Shown in pieces: positions 50,376-63,661 of a stretch of 64,000 nucleotides of DNA (the stretch's first letter is position 1; every line of letters begins with the position of its first letter). Both the position numbers and the translations under genes were made by a program. Below the pieces are notes generated by a model that saw only the letters and a program-made list of their open reading frames with translations, did not search any database and was not told the DNA's origin. Location: the NCBI GenBank assembly GCA_030144725.1, contig JASKMD010000009.1:3301015-3365014 (forward strand), written 5' to 3'. The stretch is from Haematococcus lacustris (taxonomy: Eukaryota; Chlorophyta; Chlorophyceae; Chlamydomonadales; Haematococcaceae).

Positions 50376-53300
50376 ATGTTGTTCGGGGTGCCCGCAGCGA
50401 CCCCAGCTGCCAACGGCAATGCACAGTTCGGTGGGCAAGCTTTCCAGTTTGCTCCAGCGGTGCAGAGCAATGCAGGGAGCGCTCAGGTGTCAAACGCCGG
50501 AGTTGGGTTCGGTGGATCGCACCAGGTAAGCACTCCCGCTTGGTGTTTGGAAGGATCGCTGTCTGGGCTTTTGTGTTGCGGACATGACGCTCGAAGTTGT
50601 GCCTGTAGCACGACGGGACTGGAGCTGCCCCAGGTACGCATGGTGATGCTACCTTCATGCTCGTGCTGTCCCGCTTTACCGTGAGCTGCGTACTGCATCC
50701 CTGCAGGCCCGCGGAGCACTGTATTTGGTGCAGGCGCAGGCAAGCAGGCTCTGCCAGCCCCAGGCACTGCAGCCCAGCCCAGCTTTGGTGCAGCTGTTGC
50801 CCCCATGCTCTTCGGAGTAGCTCTGCAGCCAGCCTCAGCCGCAGCACCCAACCAAGCCCCAGCCTTCCCAACCCAACCTGCTCCTGCATCCCCCAGCATC
50901 AGGAGCAGACTGGGACTAGGCCCACGCACAGCCAAGCCCGCACCCGCCACTGCCAGCACCACCCAGGCCATGTCCCCAGGCTTGCCTTCCCCAGCCATCA
51001 CCTTCCAGCCATCAGCCTCCTCTGCAGCACACGCCAACACCAAGTCGACAGTCGCCCGGCCTGGTGCCCGAGGCGCACCCAGAGCTGGCACCCAGCTGGC
51101 AGGCAGTGCAACCGCAGTTCAACACTCCTCTGCACAAAGTCAGCCGCCGCAGCAGGTGGGTAGCGGGGCTGCTGATCCGGCTGGGGAGGGGGAAGAGCGG
51201 GAACATGAGATGCGACAGCGGCGAGCCGCCCGTTTTGGCAACGCTGCCCCTGCCACCCAGCCCAGCCCACCCCCTGGCAGCAAGAGGGGCACGGGAACCA
51301 CAAGCGCTGGCAACAGGAGGGCTGATGGCCCTGGCAGCTGGCGGCAGGTGATGGCCAGCGCGGCAGCCGCGGCAGGTGTTAGCGACGAGGATGCAGATGT
51401 ACAGGACAGTGACACGGCAGCAGGGGTCAGTGGGGGGGAGGAGATGGATGGGCTGGAGGCTGCCAAGCTGGCCGCACTGCAGCCGCGCCCGTTCTTAGGC
51501 ACCAGGGGCACTCCTATACAGCCCCCCGCCTCCAGCACTCTGACCGCCACCCCCAAGCTTACCCCCAGCCCCATCTCCAATCCCTCCACACCCGCAGCAC
51601 CGGCAGCGTCAACAGCAGCGGCAGTGGCAGCAGCGGCAGCAGCGGCTATGGGTGCTGGGGTGCAGCAGCGGGGAGGGCTGGGGGGGGACGCGTGGATGGG
51701 CGGGGAGGGTGAGGGCGGGGGCGGGGGCGGTGGGGAAGACGGCGCAGGGCTGGGCGCTGATTTCTTCATCCGGGGCACCTGTGAGGATATGTGCCCGGAG
51801 GCTGAGCGGCTGCGCCGAGTCAATGCCGGTGAGCTGCACATCCTGGAGAGGGTGGACCCAGCCAACAGCAAGGTGGGCAGCTGGGGCGTTGAGGGGAGCT
51901 GAGGCACTGAAGGGAGCTGGGGCTTTGAGGGGGCAGCTGGGGGCAGCTGGGGGCATGGGTGGCTGGCTGGCTGCCTTGCATGGTTTGTTAGGTGCGGAGG
52001 CAGACATTGTCGGCGGTATGGGTGAGTAGGCAGCAGCTGAGCCTTAGCCTGAGCAGGCCTGCAGCAGGCAGGGGGTACTGGGCGCTAGAGAAGCACAGCC
52101 GCTGATGAGGTGCACATCCACTCCCTGTCGGTCTCATTGTGCCAGGCCAGGCTGGCGTGCCCCTCACCTGGTCCCTTGCTCCCAGTCTGGATTGTCCTGA
52201 CCCCTTGGTCCTGCCTGACACACAGCACCTCTTCACACCTCATCACTCCTCGTCACTCCTCTTCACACCTCATCACTCCTCATCACACCTGTGGACCTTG
52301 GTGGTGGCAGCCAACCCTGTGACCATTGAGGTGCCTCCGTTGAGATAGAGCACCTCCCCCGCCCTTTCTCCCTTGCAGCCACACCTGATTCTCCCTGCTG
52401 CCCCCCCCCTGCTGCCCCCCCCAGTATGCCTGCCCCTTCCGATGTCGTGTCAGCTCCCCTCAAACAAAAATAGCTCCCCTTATACATAATGCAGTAGCTC
52501 CTGGCCATCTTACCCGCCTGACCATTGCCATGACCACTGCCCTGGCCGCTGCCCTGGCCGCTGCCCTGACCGCTGCCCTGACCGTTGTCCGTCCTGGCAG
52601 TTGACCAGCCCGGAGCTGATTGTGAAGAAGTCTGTGCGCAACTACGATGACGAGGACAAGAAGCCCAGCAGCTTCCGCACCCTGCCAGCCCTGAACAAGA
52701 CAATGGAGCACCTCAGACACATCATGGACCGACAGGTGCGGCGGCTGGGGGGGAGGGGCTGGCCTGGGGCAGCAAGGGGGTGAGCGGCTGGCTTGGGGCA
52801 GCAAGGGGGTGGAGGGGCTGGCTTGGGGCAGCAAGGGGGGCAGTTGCAGCAGTTTGCAAGTGTAGGCCTTGGGCGCCAGGAGCAGTGAGGTGAAGCATAA
52901 CAAGGATGGTGGGCATGGCTACCTGGGGGGAGGTGGAGCGGAGGATGCGGCAGACACCTCCTTTCTTCAGGTCTGCACCTCAGTGCACCCTCAGACTGCC
53001 TCCCTCAGACTGCACCTTGCCTTCCTCACCACCTGCCTGTTGTTGGCTAAGTGCCCCTGCTGCCCCCACACCTGCTGCTGCCACACATGCTGCTGCTGCT
53101 GCTGCCGGCATGTTGCAGGTGTCAGAGGAGCTCAGCCTCCTCATGGTGCAGGGCTTCCTGTGGGACCGTTACCGGGAGGTGGGCCAGCACTTGGCTCCTC
53201 ACTCACACCCATGCATCTCACCCTTTTTGCATGCGTGTGAGTGAGAGTAGATGGGTGTGTGGCTCGCCACTCAGCGCCCCCGCTGTCTCTTCACTAGGTC

Positions 53301-56300
53301 CGGCATGAGATGGGTATGAGATGGGTGGGTTTGACTGTGATCTCGTGCTTGTGTGACCCTGGTGTGTGACGTGGCATGCAGATCCGGCGTGAGGTGAACG
53401 CGCAGCGCTTTAACCTCGAGCCTGCTGCCCTGCCTCTGGTGATTGCCTGGAATGAGGAGGTCTGCCGCTTCCTGCTGGCCTGCAGCCATGAGCTGATTGA
53501 CGACCCGGACTTCCTGGTGCAGCTGAACCAAGAACAGATGAACAAGGTGTGAGCAGAGCTTGCGAGGGGACAGCATGCAGCCATGCGCATGGGCTGCTGA
53601 CACATGGGGAGGGATGGGGCTGGGGAGGGGCTGAGGAGGGGGAGAACCCAGCATGCAGTCATGCACCATTCATCCATGCATTCTCAGGAGAGAGAACAAG
53701 AGATGGAGTGAGAGGGAGAGGGTGTGACACTGCCGTGCATAATGTCAGGGATGGGTGGCCACACACCATCCGTATCACACTCACACGTCACCCTAGTTTG
53801 AACTTCACTCTGACACCCTCGTGCTCGCGGTGTCGCCCCTGGCCCTGCCGCTGGCAGGTGCTGATGGACCTGCTAGGGTACTACAGCCTGGCACACCAGC
53901 TGGGCATCCCCACCCCCTGCTCGGCTGAGTTCAAGTACGCCTGACTCTCCTTAACCCCTTCACCCCTTCACCCAGGCCCACCTCCTGGCCCACCTCACCC
54001 TGCCACCCCAGCCCCTTTGCTTTTCCCCCCTCCCCCTCCCCCTGCCCTGCCACCCCTGTCGCCCCTCCCCCTGCCCTGCCACCCCTGCCACCCCTCCCCC
54101 TGCCCTGCCGTCCTTGCTGCCCCTGCTGCCCCTGCCTCAGCCCTTGCCCACCCCCTGTTCAGGTGCTACCATGCGCTGATGCTGTACGCCGGCCTGGTGA
54201 ACAAGCACAACCGCAAGACCCCCAACAAGCTTGGTGCGCTGGAGGTGTTGCGCACCGCCACGCCCTCAGAGCAGGCCAGCCCCTGGACCCAGGTCACGCT
54301 GGCTGCCCTGGGCTGCCTCAGCTCCCTGGACGTGCGCGGCTTCATGCGCCTCCTGCTGGCAGCCCCCTACACCCTGGGCTGCGTGCTGTACACCCAGTAC
54401 CCCTTCCTGCAGGTCTATGGACTGGCCTTTGCAGCCAAGGCCTATGGTGGGTGAGGGGGAGGGGGAGGAGGAGGGGGCGAGGGGGCTAGGTGACTGCCCG
54501 GACACACACCTGCCAGCCCTCATAACCTCCCGCCTAATAGCCTGACTTGCTTTCCCTCCCTCCCCCACCTCCACCTGCACCCCCTTCCTGCCCCTCACCC
54601 GCCCCTCACCTGCCGCCCCCTACCTGCCCCTCACCTGCCCCTCACCTGCCCCTCATGCCTCACAGACGCCAGCCAGGAGGCAGGCAACCTGGTGCCCGTG
54701 TCCCTGATCAGCACCTTGGGGGCGGTGGGCAAGAATGTGGCGCAGTCCCGCGCACGCAACTTTGGTGCTGAGGTGGTGGAGAGCGGTGATGGGGACAACC
54801 TGCTGAGGTGGGGGGCGGGAGGGCAGCTGGGCAGCTGGGCTAAGGCTAGGGGTGGGAGGGCAGCTGGGCTAAGGCTGGGGGTGGGAGGGCAGCTGGGCTA
54901 AGGCTGGGGGTGGGAGGGCAGCTGGCACGAGGTGGGGCATGAATGTCTCCCAAGGGGCTGGGGCCAAACACTCAGTCCTACTTCATGGCTCCTCTCCCCC
55001 CTCCTCCCCCTCAGCTTTTAAGGCACACTGCACAGCCATCACCGCCCTCAACCCCATCACTTCCCCCCTCCCTCCCTCCTGTTGGCCCACTAGGTTCCCC
55101 CATCTCAACACCGACCGCTTCCGCCCCACCACCAGCGGCTACAAGAAGAAGCCGCACCCAGCCATCACCAAGAAGAGCTGCCCAGGGGGCTGCCGCTCAG
55201 CCTCTGTGGCCGACCCCCCTGACCTCACCCCCGCCTTCCTGGACATCGTAGCCAGCCTGAAGGGCCTCCCCCCTGGCAGCGTGCAGCCCGCACCCGCCAT
55301 TGCCTCCCACCCCACCCCCCTGCCCCTGCAGCCCTCCCCCCTGACTGCAGGCTGGTGCAGCCCTGTCAGGCAAAAAGCTGATGGGCCCCGTGAGGATCAG
55401 AGGTCACAGGCTCAAACCCTGTGGCCGGCACTGGGGGCGCAGGGGCAGGGCACGCCTGCGACTGCCGCCGGTACCAGCTTTGGCGCTTGGGCGGAGGCTG
55501 CGGGGGGGACCAGCCCCACCCAGTCTAGACAGAGGAATGGTGGGCAGGGCGGGGGGGCTGTGTTTGGCAGCAATGTCCAGCAGCAGCAGCAGCAGGGGGG
55601 TGGGGGTGGAGGCGCCTGGGGCCAGCAGCAGCAGGGGGTGGGGGGTGGCTGGGGCAAGCAGCAGCAGCAGCAGGGGGGTTTACTAGGGACCGCTGCACAT
55701 GGCCCTGCAGCTGCCCACACCCCGCAGGCTTGGGGGGGCCCCCTCACCCCCTTAGTGCCACAGCAGCAGCAGCATCAGGAGGAGGCTAGGCCAGCTGGGC
55801 TCAGCAGCGGCAATGGGTTTGCAGCCCCTCCGCCCTCCTCACCTCTTAGTCAGGGAAATGCTGGAGGGGGGGGGGCAGCAAGCTGGGGAGCAATCTCTAC
55901 CCTGGGCGCTGGCCCCACACCCCATTCAGCAAACCATTCGGCTAATGGTGACAATCGACCGATGGTGGGTTCAGGTATTTCATACAACCAGGCAGTAAGT
56001 CCTTTTGGGGCGTCCCATGCTGTGGCTGCAGCAGCGGCTGGTGGGGGGCTAGTGAGCGGGTGGGGTACAGCAGCAGGGGGCGGGGGGAGGGGTGCGACGT
56101 CAGTCAGTGGGGGGGCCCAAGCAGCCACCCAGGCTGCCCAGGCCGCTGCAGCAGCAGCAGTGGCTGAGGCTGAGCGCGCTAAGGCACGAGCCCTGGAGCT
56201 GCAGCAGCAGGCAGAAGCCGCGCAGCAGGGGGTGCTCCATGCGCAGCAGGTGGCCCTGCAGTCACACTTGGGGTATCAGATGTGAGTGAGATGAGGAGTG

Positions 56301-59300
56301 GGGAGGAGGGGTGGCAAGAGGGGCTGTCAGTGGATCAGTGGCTGGGCAAAGTGATCAGGGTGGCGAGGTAGCAAGCCCAGTGAGGCAGCTAAGCTGGCTG
56401 CTACCTATGTGGCTAAAAGGGGGGGCGGCAGGGTGGGGGTGGTGAAGGGGGGGTGGGGGGTGGGGGTGGGAAGAGGGGGGGTGAGCAGGAAAGCAGGCAG
56501 TGGCAGGCAGTGGCAGCCAATGGGAGGTCAGCAGGAAAGCAGGGGAAAGGCAGTAGGAGTCAGAGTGGAGAGGGGTAAGGGGTAAGGGGGCGATGGCAGG
56601 GGCAGTAGAGATGGGTAGGTGGCAGAGCGGAGGGATGATGGAATAGATGGGTTCGTCTACACACAGCATGGTGAGGAAAGGCCGCACGCCCAGCAGGGAC
56701 CTGCAGCTGCCAGCCAGCCAGCTCTTGACTCAGGCTTAGGGGATGAGGCTGAAGGTTAGGGTTTGACAAGTGGTGGCTGAGCTGACCTGACCTGACCTGA
56801 CCTGACCTGACCTGACCTGACCTGACCTGACCTGACCTGACCTGACCTGACCTGACCTGACCTGACCTGACCTGACCTGACCTGACCTGACCTGACCTGA
56901 CCTGACCTGACCTGACCTGACCTGACCTGACCTGACCTGACCTGACCTGAGCGGGGGATGCAGCGCTGTCTAGGCTAAAACCCGCTGCCCTGCACTCAGC
57001 CCTGCTGGTGGCCTCTGCCCCTCCTCCTGCCCCTGCACCTGCTACCCTGCATGTCAACAACCGCAGCTCCTACTCCCACTCTCCCAGCCCCCTCCCCACC
57101 ACATGCCCCATGCAACCGCTGCCACCAGTCTGCCCAGGCCCCACCTGCCCCCACCTGCCCCCACCAGCTGACTCCCCCTGCCAGCCAGCCTACACGTAGC
57201 TACGTCTGCGCCTGCCTGCCAAGCAAGCCCCCCATCTGAGCCTGCCCTGCCCTGCCCTGCCTGCCTGGCTGCAGGCACGTCCAGCAGGTGCAGCGCCAGG
57301 CCGACGTCCTAACCAGCCAGTTACAGCAGCAGCTAGCTGCCCAGGCGCAACAGATTGCAGCGCTGGAGGCCGGCAAGGCAGCCGCAGACAAGGAGGTAGC
57401 CAAGGCCCGGCTGCAGCAGCAGGTCAGACACTCCTCACGCCCCGACCCCTCCTGCCCACGCCTGGGCTGCACCTCACTAGCTCCGACCCTGGTACACCTG
57501 CCTGCATCGATAGCCCTGACCCGAGCAGACTCGCCCTGGTTGCCTGAATAAGACGCTGTGACCTGAGCTGACAGCTGGACCAAACCTGGCCTGGCTGCCA
57601 TTGCCTTGCCCTGGCCTGCTCCATTCACCTCCCTTACACCTCAACTTCGAACCCTTGCCGCGCTCCCAGTCCCCAACAAGGCAGTGGCCTGTGTGCCCAC
57701 CTGTGCTGAACCCTGATGCCCCATGAACTCACACCCCCAGGCTGGACACCCCGACCAACATCAACACTAGTCAGCTGACTGGGTCCCCCCTGTGACCTCC
57801 CCCCCCCCCCTTGTGCCCCTCCCCCCCCCCCCCTGTGACCTCCCCCCTCCCCCCCCCCTTGTGGCCTTCCCCCACCCCCCTGTGCCCCCCCCCACCCCCC
57901 CTGTGCCACAGGCAGCCGCCCTGCAGGCGGCCCTCAGTGCGCGGCTGACCCAGCGTGCGCTGGCGGCCTGGCACTCTGCAGCCGTGTCCCACAGGGCGCA
58001 GGCAGCCAGGGTGCGCCAGCAGCTCAGCCGCTGCAGCGTCAGCAGCCTGGTGCGGGGCAAACCTGCAGCGGGCCTCCTGGGGCAGCTCCTGGGCCAGCAG
58101 CTGCAGGGGGGCCAGCAGGGGGGCCAGCAGCAGCAGGGCAAGCAGGGGGGTGCCGCAGAGGAGTGGCCTGGCCTGCACCCCCCCTCACTGCCCACACCTC
58201 CCGCCCCCCCCCCAGCTGTGGCTGGCCCCCGCCTGCTGACGTACAGTGCGGCAGCGCGGGCTCGCCTCAACCGCCCAGCCTCTGCTGCTCCTGGCGTGGG
58301 AGGGGTGTGGGCCCAGGCGGCGGCTGCCTCCCCACTGGGTGCCCAGGTGCTGGACTGGCTGCAGCTGCCCCGCACTGCTGCCTGCAACCGAGACCCCACC
58401 CCCAGCTCTGCTGGCCCCCCTGCCGCCCAGCTGACCCGGCAGCGCACTGACCTGGCTGTCACTGCCCCCCTCCAGGGAGCTGCTCAGAAGCTGGCAGTGG
58501 GTGGCAAGGTTAGCTCACATGGGACAGGCCATGCAGGCGGGGGGGGTGAGGGCGATCTGAGCACTAGAAGTGTAGCAGGAGGGGGGGAAGGGAGGGGAGA
58601 TGGGGGGGTGGGAGGTGGGGGGGTGGGGGGCGGGGGGAAGCGGCGGCGTACGCGGGAGGAGGTGAGGGAGGTGGTCGTGGCCTGCGACTCCCCCTCCCCC
58701 CTCCCTGGCCACCCAGGCGTGCAGGGGTGGGTGAGGGCAGCTGGGCCCAATGGGCTTGAGGTAGCAAGAGGAGGGCTAGGGGGGCCCCTGGGGGTCAGGG
58801 GGTCAGGGGAGGAGGACCAGGGTCGGCAGGCAGCTGCCCCCTCTGAGCCCCTCCCTTCCAGTCTCCGCCGGCGTTCTGTTGAGTTGGTTGGCGGTCAAGC
58901 CACACACAGGAAGGCAGGGGGAAAGGAGGGGGTGGGGGTAGGGGTGGGGGGGCACCTGCCTCTGGCTGCCGTGGTGCTGCCGGCCTTGGCAGCGGGTCTG
59001 CAGGCAGCAGCTCAGCAGGCAGCAGCCAGCGGGGGAGGGGGTGCTGGGTGGGGTGGGGGCGTAAGTCGGGCCGCCTGGGGGAGGCATGGGGGGGCTGCAG
59101 CCATGCTGGGGGGTGGTGAGGCAGGGGGGGGTCAGCTGGTGTGGAAGGTGGTGGTCTGCACTGGTACGGACGAGCCACCCCCTGCCCTTTCCCCCCCTGC
59201 TGCTGCTGCTGCTAGAGATGTTGGCAGCCAAGGTGGGAGAGGGGGCACAGCGGGCAGTGGGCAGCTGCCGGGGGCTGGGGGCGCGGGGGGGGCTGACCCT

Positions 59301-62300
59301 GCTGTGCAGTCCTTAGTCAGAGCGGGCGGAGGGGGTTGCCCCGGTGGTGTTGTCGGGGAGGGGGAGGGTGGGAAGGGAGGTGGTGGGGGGGAGGGGGGAG
59401 AGGGGCTGGAGGTGGTCTCTGCACTGCATGTGGCGGCAGCGGCTTGGCTGAGGGGCAAGCTGTCATGTGGACGTGGTCAAGGAGGCAGGCCTCCCCCTTC
59501 AGGTGAGCAGTAGGGAGGGGAGGGGAGGGGAGGGGAGGGGAGGGGAGGGGAGGGGAGGGGAGGGGAGGGGAGGGGAGGGGAGGGGAGGGGAGGGGAGGGG
59601 AGGGGAGGGGAGGGGAGGGGAGGGGAGGGGAGGGGAGGGGAGGGGAGGGGAGGGGAGGGGAGGGGAGGGGAGGGGAGGGGAGGGGAGGGGAGGGGAGGGG
59701 AGGGGAGGGGAGGGGAGGGGAGGGGAGGGGAGGGGAGGGGAGGGGAGGGGAGGGGAGGGGCCTTGGCCTCGGCCTCGGCTGGCTGGGTCCCTGTTGCTTG
59801 TCATAACACCAGTGTTTCACCCTTCCCTCCTCCCCCCCTCCCTGCCTTCCCCTCTCCCGCAGGCCAGCTCCTGGCCTTGGTACCAGCTCTGCTGCCCTTA
59901 CCTGTCCCCCCACCCTCCCACCGCCCCCTGCACTCCCCCTCCCACAGCCAGCCCATCACTCTGTGCCTCACAGCGGTCAGTGCAGGGCGGGTGGCAGCTG
60001 AGCAGCAGCTTCCCGCCACCTTCCCCAGCACCAGCATGGCGGCAGCAGCAGGCATCCTGATGCTGGTGGGGGGGCCAGACCCAGGAGCTGGGCAGCAGGG
60101 GGGGGGCCCAGGACCCCCACCTTCACCACCACAGCAAGAACACCTCCAGGGACAAGCGGATGACCGCATGCAGCAGCAGGGGCAGCAGGGGCAGGGGCAG
60201 GGGCAGCAGCAGGGGCGGCAGCAGCAGCAGCAGCAGGGGCAGCAGGGGCAGGGTCTGCCCTCAGGGCTGTCAGCTGAGCTGCACAGATCTTGGAGTCAGT
60301 TGCGGTGTCTGTTGGAGCGGTTGGGTTCCGGGGCTAGAGTGCCCGTGGTGCTGCTGGCCCTCACCAGCTCCTCAGGGGTGCAGGCTGTGGCCAAGCACCT
60401 GGAGCACACTGCCGCCACCTGGCCACCCGCATCCGCTGCCCGCGTGGCCTGCTTCCGCGTGCTCCCCCTCCTCCCACAGCCAGCAGCTGACGTGGCCCTG
60501 GCGGCGGCGCTGGCGGAGCTGGCCTCCCACCCCCCCGCCCCCCTGTTGGCTAGCTGCGGCATCGCATCACCCAGCCTGGGGGGGGAGGGGGGGCATGGGG
60601 GAGGGGGCGGCAGGGGCAGTGGGGGCGGGGCAGGGGCTCAGGGGGGGCCACCCCTGCAGCTGGCAGGGCAGCGAGCAGCAGCCTGCCCACCGTACGGCCC
60701 TATGGCAATGCAGGGTGGTGGGGGGGTGGGGCAGGGCGAGGAGCAGGGGGAGACGCAGGGGCAGGGGCAGGGGCAGGGGTGGGGCAGCAGCAGCCCGGGC
60801 CTGCGCAGGGCCCATAGCCTGGAGGCCAGTGCTAGTGGAGACTGCGGGAATGGCTGGTCGGGGGCAGCAGGTGGATGGGGGGGCGGGGGCAGCAGGGGGG
60901 TGACTGGCCGCGCTGGGCTGCTCGGCTGCCCTGTGCGTGTGAGCCTGGAGGTGTTGGTGCAGCAGCTGGTGAACTGGGCGCTGGCCAGCCAGCAGGGGGG
61001 GCCCGGCAGCCAGGTGAGGCCACCCACTGGGTTCCACCACCTAGTGCAGACCACCTGGTGCCTGGGGGGAAGCCTGGGGCAATGGGGGCCCTGGGCCGCG
61101 CAGGTTGAGGCTGGGGGGGACCTTGCTGCTGCCCTGGCCCTGGCCCTGCCGGTGACCCCCGTGATCCACTGCGCCCTACCCCTCCCTGCTGCTCCTCGCT
61201 GCACCTGTCGCCCCCTCCCACGCATGGAAAGGGTCAACACTTACCCTAACCTTAACCCTCCCTGCTCCTCCCGCAGGGTGTGGGTTAGGGTTAGGTGAGG
61301 GTCATCCTTACCCCCAACCCTAACCCTTACCCTAACCCTAACCCTCCGGGCTGCACCTGTCTCCCCCCCTCTCACAAGGATAAGGGACAGGGCCCAGGCC
61401 CCACTGCTCTGGTACAAGCCCATCTTGCCCACCCCTCTGGGCCCCCCCTGTCAACCCTCACCCTAGCCCTAACCCTCCCTGCTGAACTTGCTTCCCCCCT
61501 TGCTCCCCACCCCTTGCTCCCCACCCCTTGCTCCCACCCGTCATGCCCCACCCTGCCCTGCTCTGCCCCTCCCCAGGCGCCTCAAGCTGTGCTGCGTGCC
61601 TTCAACAAGGGCCTGGAGGACCTGGCCCAGGCAGTGCGCGCCACAGCCTCCTGCCCAGCTGCCTCCTGGGGCCTGCCCTGCCCCGAGCTGGCCTCCACCC
61701 CGGACCAAGCCGCCCCCGCTGTGTGGCTCCCATCACGGCTCAAGGCCGCAGCCGCAGCCATCCGCGCTGCACGGGTGGAATTCTCCGCAGTGGCTGACCT
61801 GCCAGCAGGGCAGGCTGGCCTGGCTGCTGTGTCACACCTCCTCCATGCAAGATTTTCAAACTGGGTGGCGGTGTATGGGGGAACGGGGGCGGGGGGGTCT
61901 AGCAGCAGCAGCAGCAGCAGCAGCCTGTGTTGCTGGCTGCTGCCAGGTATGCTGCCAGGCCCCGGGGGCGGTAAGCAGTTGCCAGAGATGGCGTCAGGCG
62001 CAGGGGCAGCTGACGTGAGCTGGGAGGGGGAGCAGGGCGGCAGCCGGCCGCTGCTGCTGCTGGGCAGCCTGGGGGGGTTTGCCACCCCTGCACAGCATAA
62101 GGCGCCTGCAGGACAGCAGCAGCAAGCATGGCCAGGCCAACTTCCCCACCACTACGCACAAGATCAGCAACAGCAGCAGCAGGGGCAGCAAGACTGGCAG
62201 GGGCAGCAGCAGCAGAAACAGCAGCAGGGCGGTCAGCAATTTGCGTTGTGTGATAAGGGTGGGGTCACTGACTCACTGACACCAGCAGGCATCAGCCCCC

Positions 62301-62845
62301 AGGCCCACTCTCACAGGGGGGATTACCCTCCCTCAAACTCCTGGTTTGGCAGCCCTCTGGCTCAGGAGGTCCAGCAACAGCAGCAGCAGCAGGGGCAGCA
62401 GCAGCGGCAAGGCTGGCAGGAGCAGGCTCAGCCACAACAGCAGGAGCGGCAGCGGCAGCAGGGGTGGGGGCAGCAGCAGGAACAGCAGCAGCAGCCTGAG
62501 AAGTCTGCTGCCCCCTCACAGACGCGGCTGCAGCAGCCACTGGGGCAACTGAGCCAGCGAGGTGGCAGCGACTCGGTCACCCCTCCTAAAGCCTGGGCCG
62601 CGGCAGCAGTGCAGCCAGCGCCACTCACGCCATGCACCGCGCAGCCCGCGCTGGCCGGGTCGCAGCCGGGCACCTCGCCAGCCCACTCGACGCCGCTGCC
62701 CTGCTCTTCGCCACTGCTGGACAGGCTGTTTGGCGTGCAGCACCAGGCCAGCCCGCCTAGCATGATTGGCAGCGCGCCTGGCGTCAGCGGCTCCACAGCG
62801 AAAGCGCAGCAGGTGCTGGCGGAGCTGCGGGCGCTCATGGCATGA
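50376..62845 (+). CDS. SAC3/GANP family mRNA-export scaffold (TREX-2)
   Basis: In-frame exons: 50376-50525, 50609-50633 (25-nt microexon), 50707-51872, 52601-52735, 53119-53178, 53382-53546, 53858-53934, 54163-54446, 54666-54807, 55094-56281 and 57275-57422, then one from 57912. Later exons at about 59870-61015 and 61577-62845 are less certain. The N-terminus has FG-type repeats (MLFGV, TVFGAGAG), as in nucleoporin-like GANP proteins. FIRGTCEDMCPEAERLRR is the Sac3 signature, followed by helical SAC3 segments (LNKTMEHLRHIM, VSEELSLLMVQGFLWDRYRE, MDLLGYYSLAHQLGIP, NKHNRKTPNKLGALEVLR, LISTLGAVGKNVAQSRARNFG). A coiled coil (QADVLTSQLQQQLAAQAQQ) follows. The 60.3-61.8 kb part may correspond to the MCM3AP region of GANP. 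SAC3 organises TREX-2 at the nuclear pore. Identity is firm for the SAC3 core and weak for the tail. Confidence 0.85.
50609..50633 (+). other. 25-nt microexon of the SAC3/GANP-like gene
   Basis: Bounded by cctgtag| and |gtacgc. It supplies eight codons plus one base and is the only reading I found that carries the frame from exon 1 (phase 0) into the FG-repeat frame of exon 3 (STVFGAGAG). Confidence 0.65.
56785..56950 (+). repeat. (CCTGA)n pentamer satellite
   Basis: About 33 near-perfect copies in an intron of the SAC3/GANP-like gene (between exons ending 56281 and starting 57275). Confidence 0.95.
59515..59760 (+). repeat. (AGGGG)n polypurine satellite, about 49 copies
   Basis: An uninterrupted purine strand of about 246 bases starts a few bases after a likely donor CTTCAG|gtgagc (59502). 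The intron ends at a polypyrimidine tract and cgcag at about 59862. Triplex, G-quadruplex or R-loop formation is plausible. Pro/Leu-rich ORFs on the other strand (59317-59913) are repeat artefacts. Confidence 0.95.
61234..61470 (+). repeat. Interstitial telomere-like repeats (CCCTAA type)
   Basis: Short clusters of CCCTAA in the forward sense (taccctaaccttaaccct, accctaacccttaccctaac, and near 61460) and gggttagggttagg in the opposite sense at about 61283 lie within a probable intron of the SAC3/GANP-like gene. TTAGGG-type telomeres are reported for part of the Chlamydomonadales, while C. reinhardtii uses TTTTAGGG. Confidence 0.75.
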
Positions 62846-63600
62846 CTGCGATTGGTCCATACTAATGGAAAGCGCGGACCCAAGGCACACTCGTCTCACT
62901 CCTCGTCTCACTCCTCGTCTCACTCCGCAGCGCGATTACAGCTGCGCCTGCGACATGAGCCTTGGGATGCAGCAAGGTTGCGCTGGCGATGAGTCCTTAA
63001 CTGCCTTCAGCCATCGTGGCCTGCCGTGCTGCTGGATATAGCCGGGCGTGTCGACCATCCTGCATTCTGTAGGGGCGCTCGTGGGCAGCAGCCACCTTCG
63101 TCCTCACACGGACGTGGCAGCAGCGGCAGCAGCAACAGGACAGTGGCATAGGCACCATACCGGGTAGAGCTTGCCCCAATGAGGTAGCACCGACCTGGAC
63201 AAATCAACCATCTTAGTTTGATGACAGATTGAAAATCATCAGCCCCATGTGTGGTCATGCAAAGGCTGCATGCTGGCCAATAGGATAGAGTCACTGCTGA
63301 TAGTGGAGCTCAGCCATGGCGATGGACCCCTGGGTTGGGAGTATGTGAGGGCTGGCTGGCTGCAGCTGCTGTGGCTGTGGTCGTGGCTGCTGGCAGCAGG
63401 AAGGTGTAGGGCAATGAGTTGTGTGATGATAGATGTTAACGGCTCAATGGGGAGGTCTAGGGTTGCAGTGGGAAGCAGAGGGAAGTACTTCCATTGTGCC
63501 GTGGGTTGGGTACAGCTCAAAGGGGTGGGGAGGGGCGGGTTGTTGCAGCACGATAGCGGGCTGTGCTGGCGGGCAGGTGGGCTGCCTGGGCTGTGACTGG
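62846..63600. other. Region downstream of the SAC3/GANP-like gene
   Basis: No gene recognised. A triple 'ctcgtctcactc' repeat lies at 62889-62927. Confidence 0.45.
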
Positions 63601-63661
63601 CACCCAGCCTCCCCCTGCCCTAACCACCCTGCCTAAGCCGGCCTGCCCACCCCCTCCCCCA

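Noticed and set aside
55395..55445. tRNA-like B box (ggctcaaaccctgtggc)
   Set aside because: Lies within the long SAC3/GANP exon frame and lacks the rest of a tRNA.
59317..60060. Pro-Leu-Ser and Gly-Glu-Arg repeat ORFs
   Set aside because: They are translations of the AGGGG satellite in an apparent intron.
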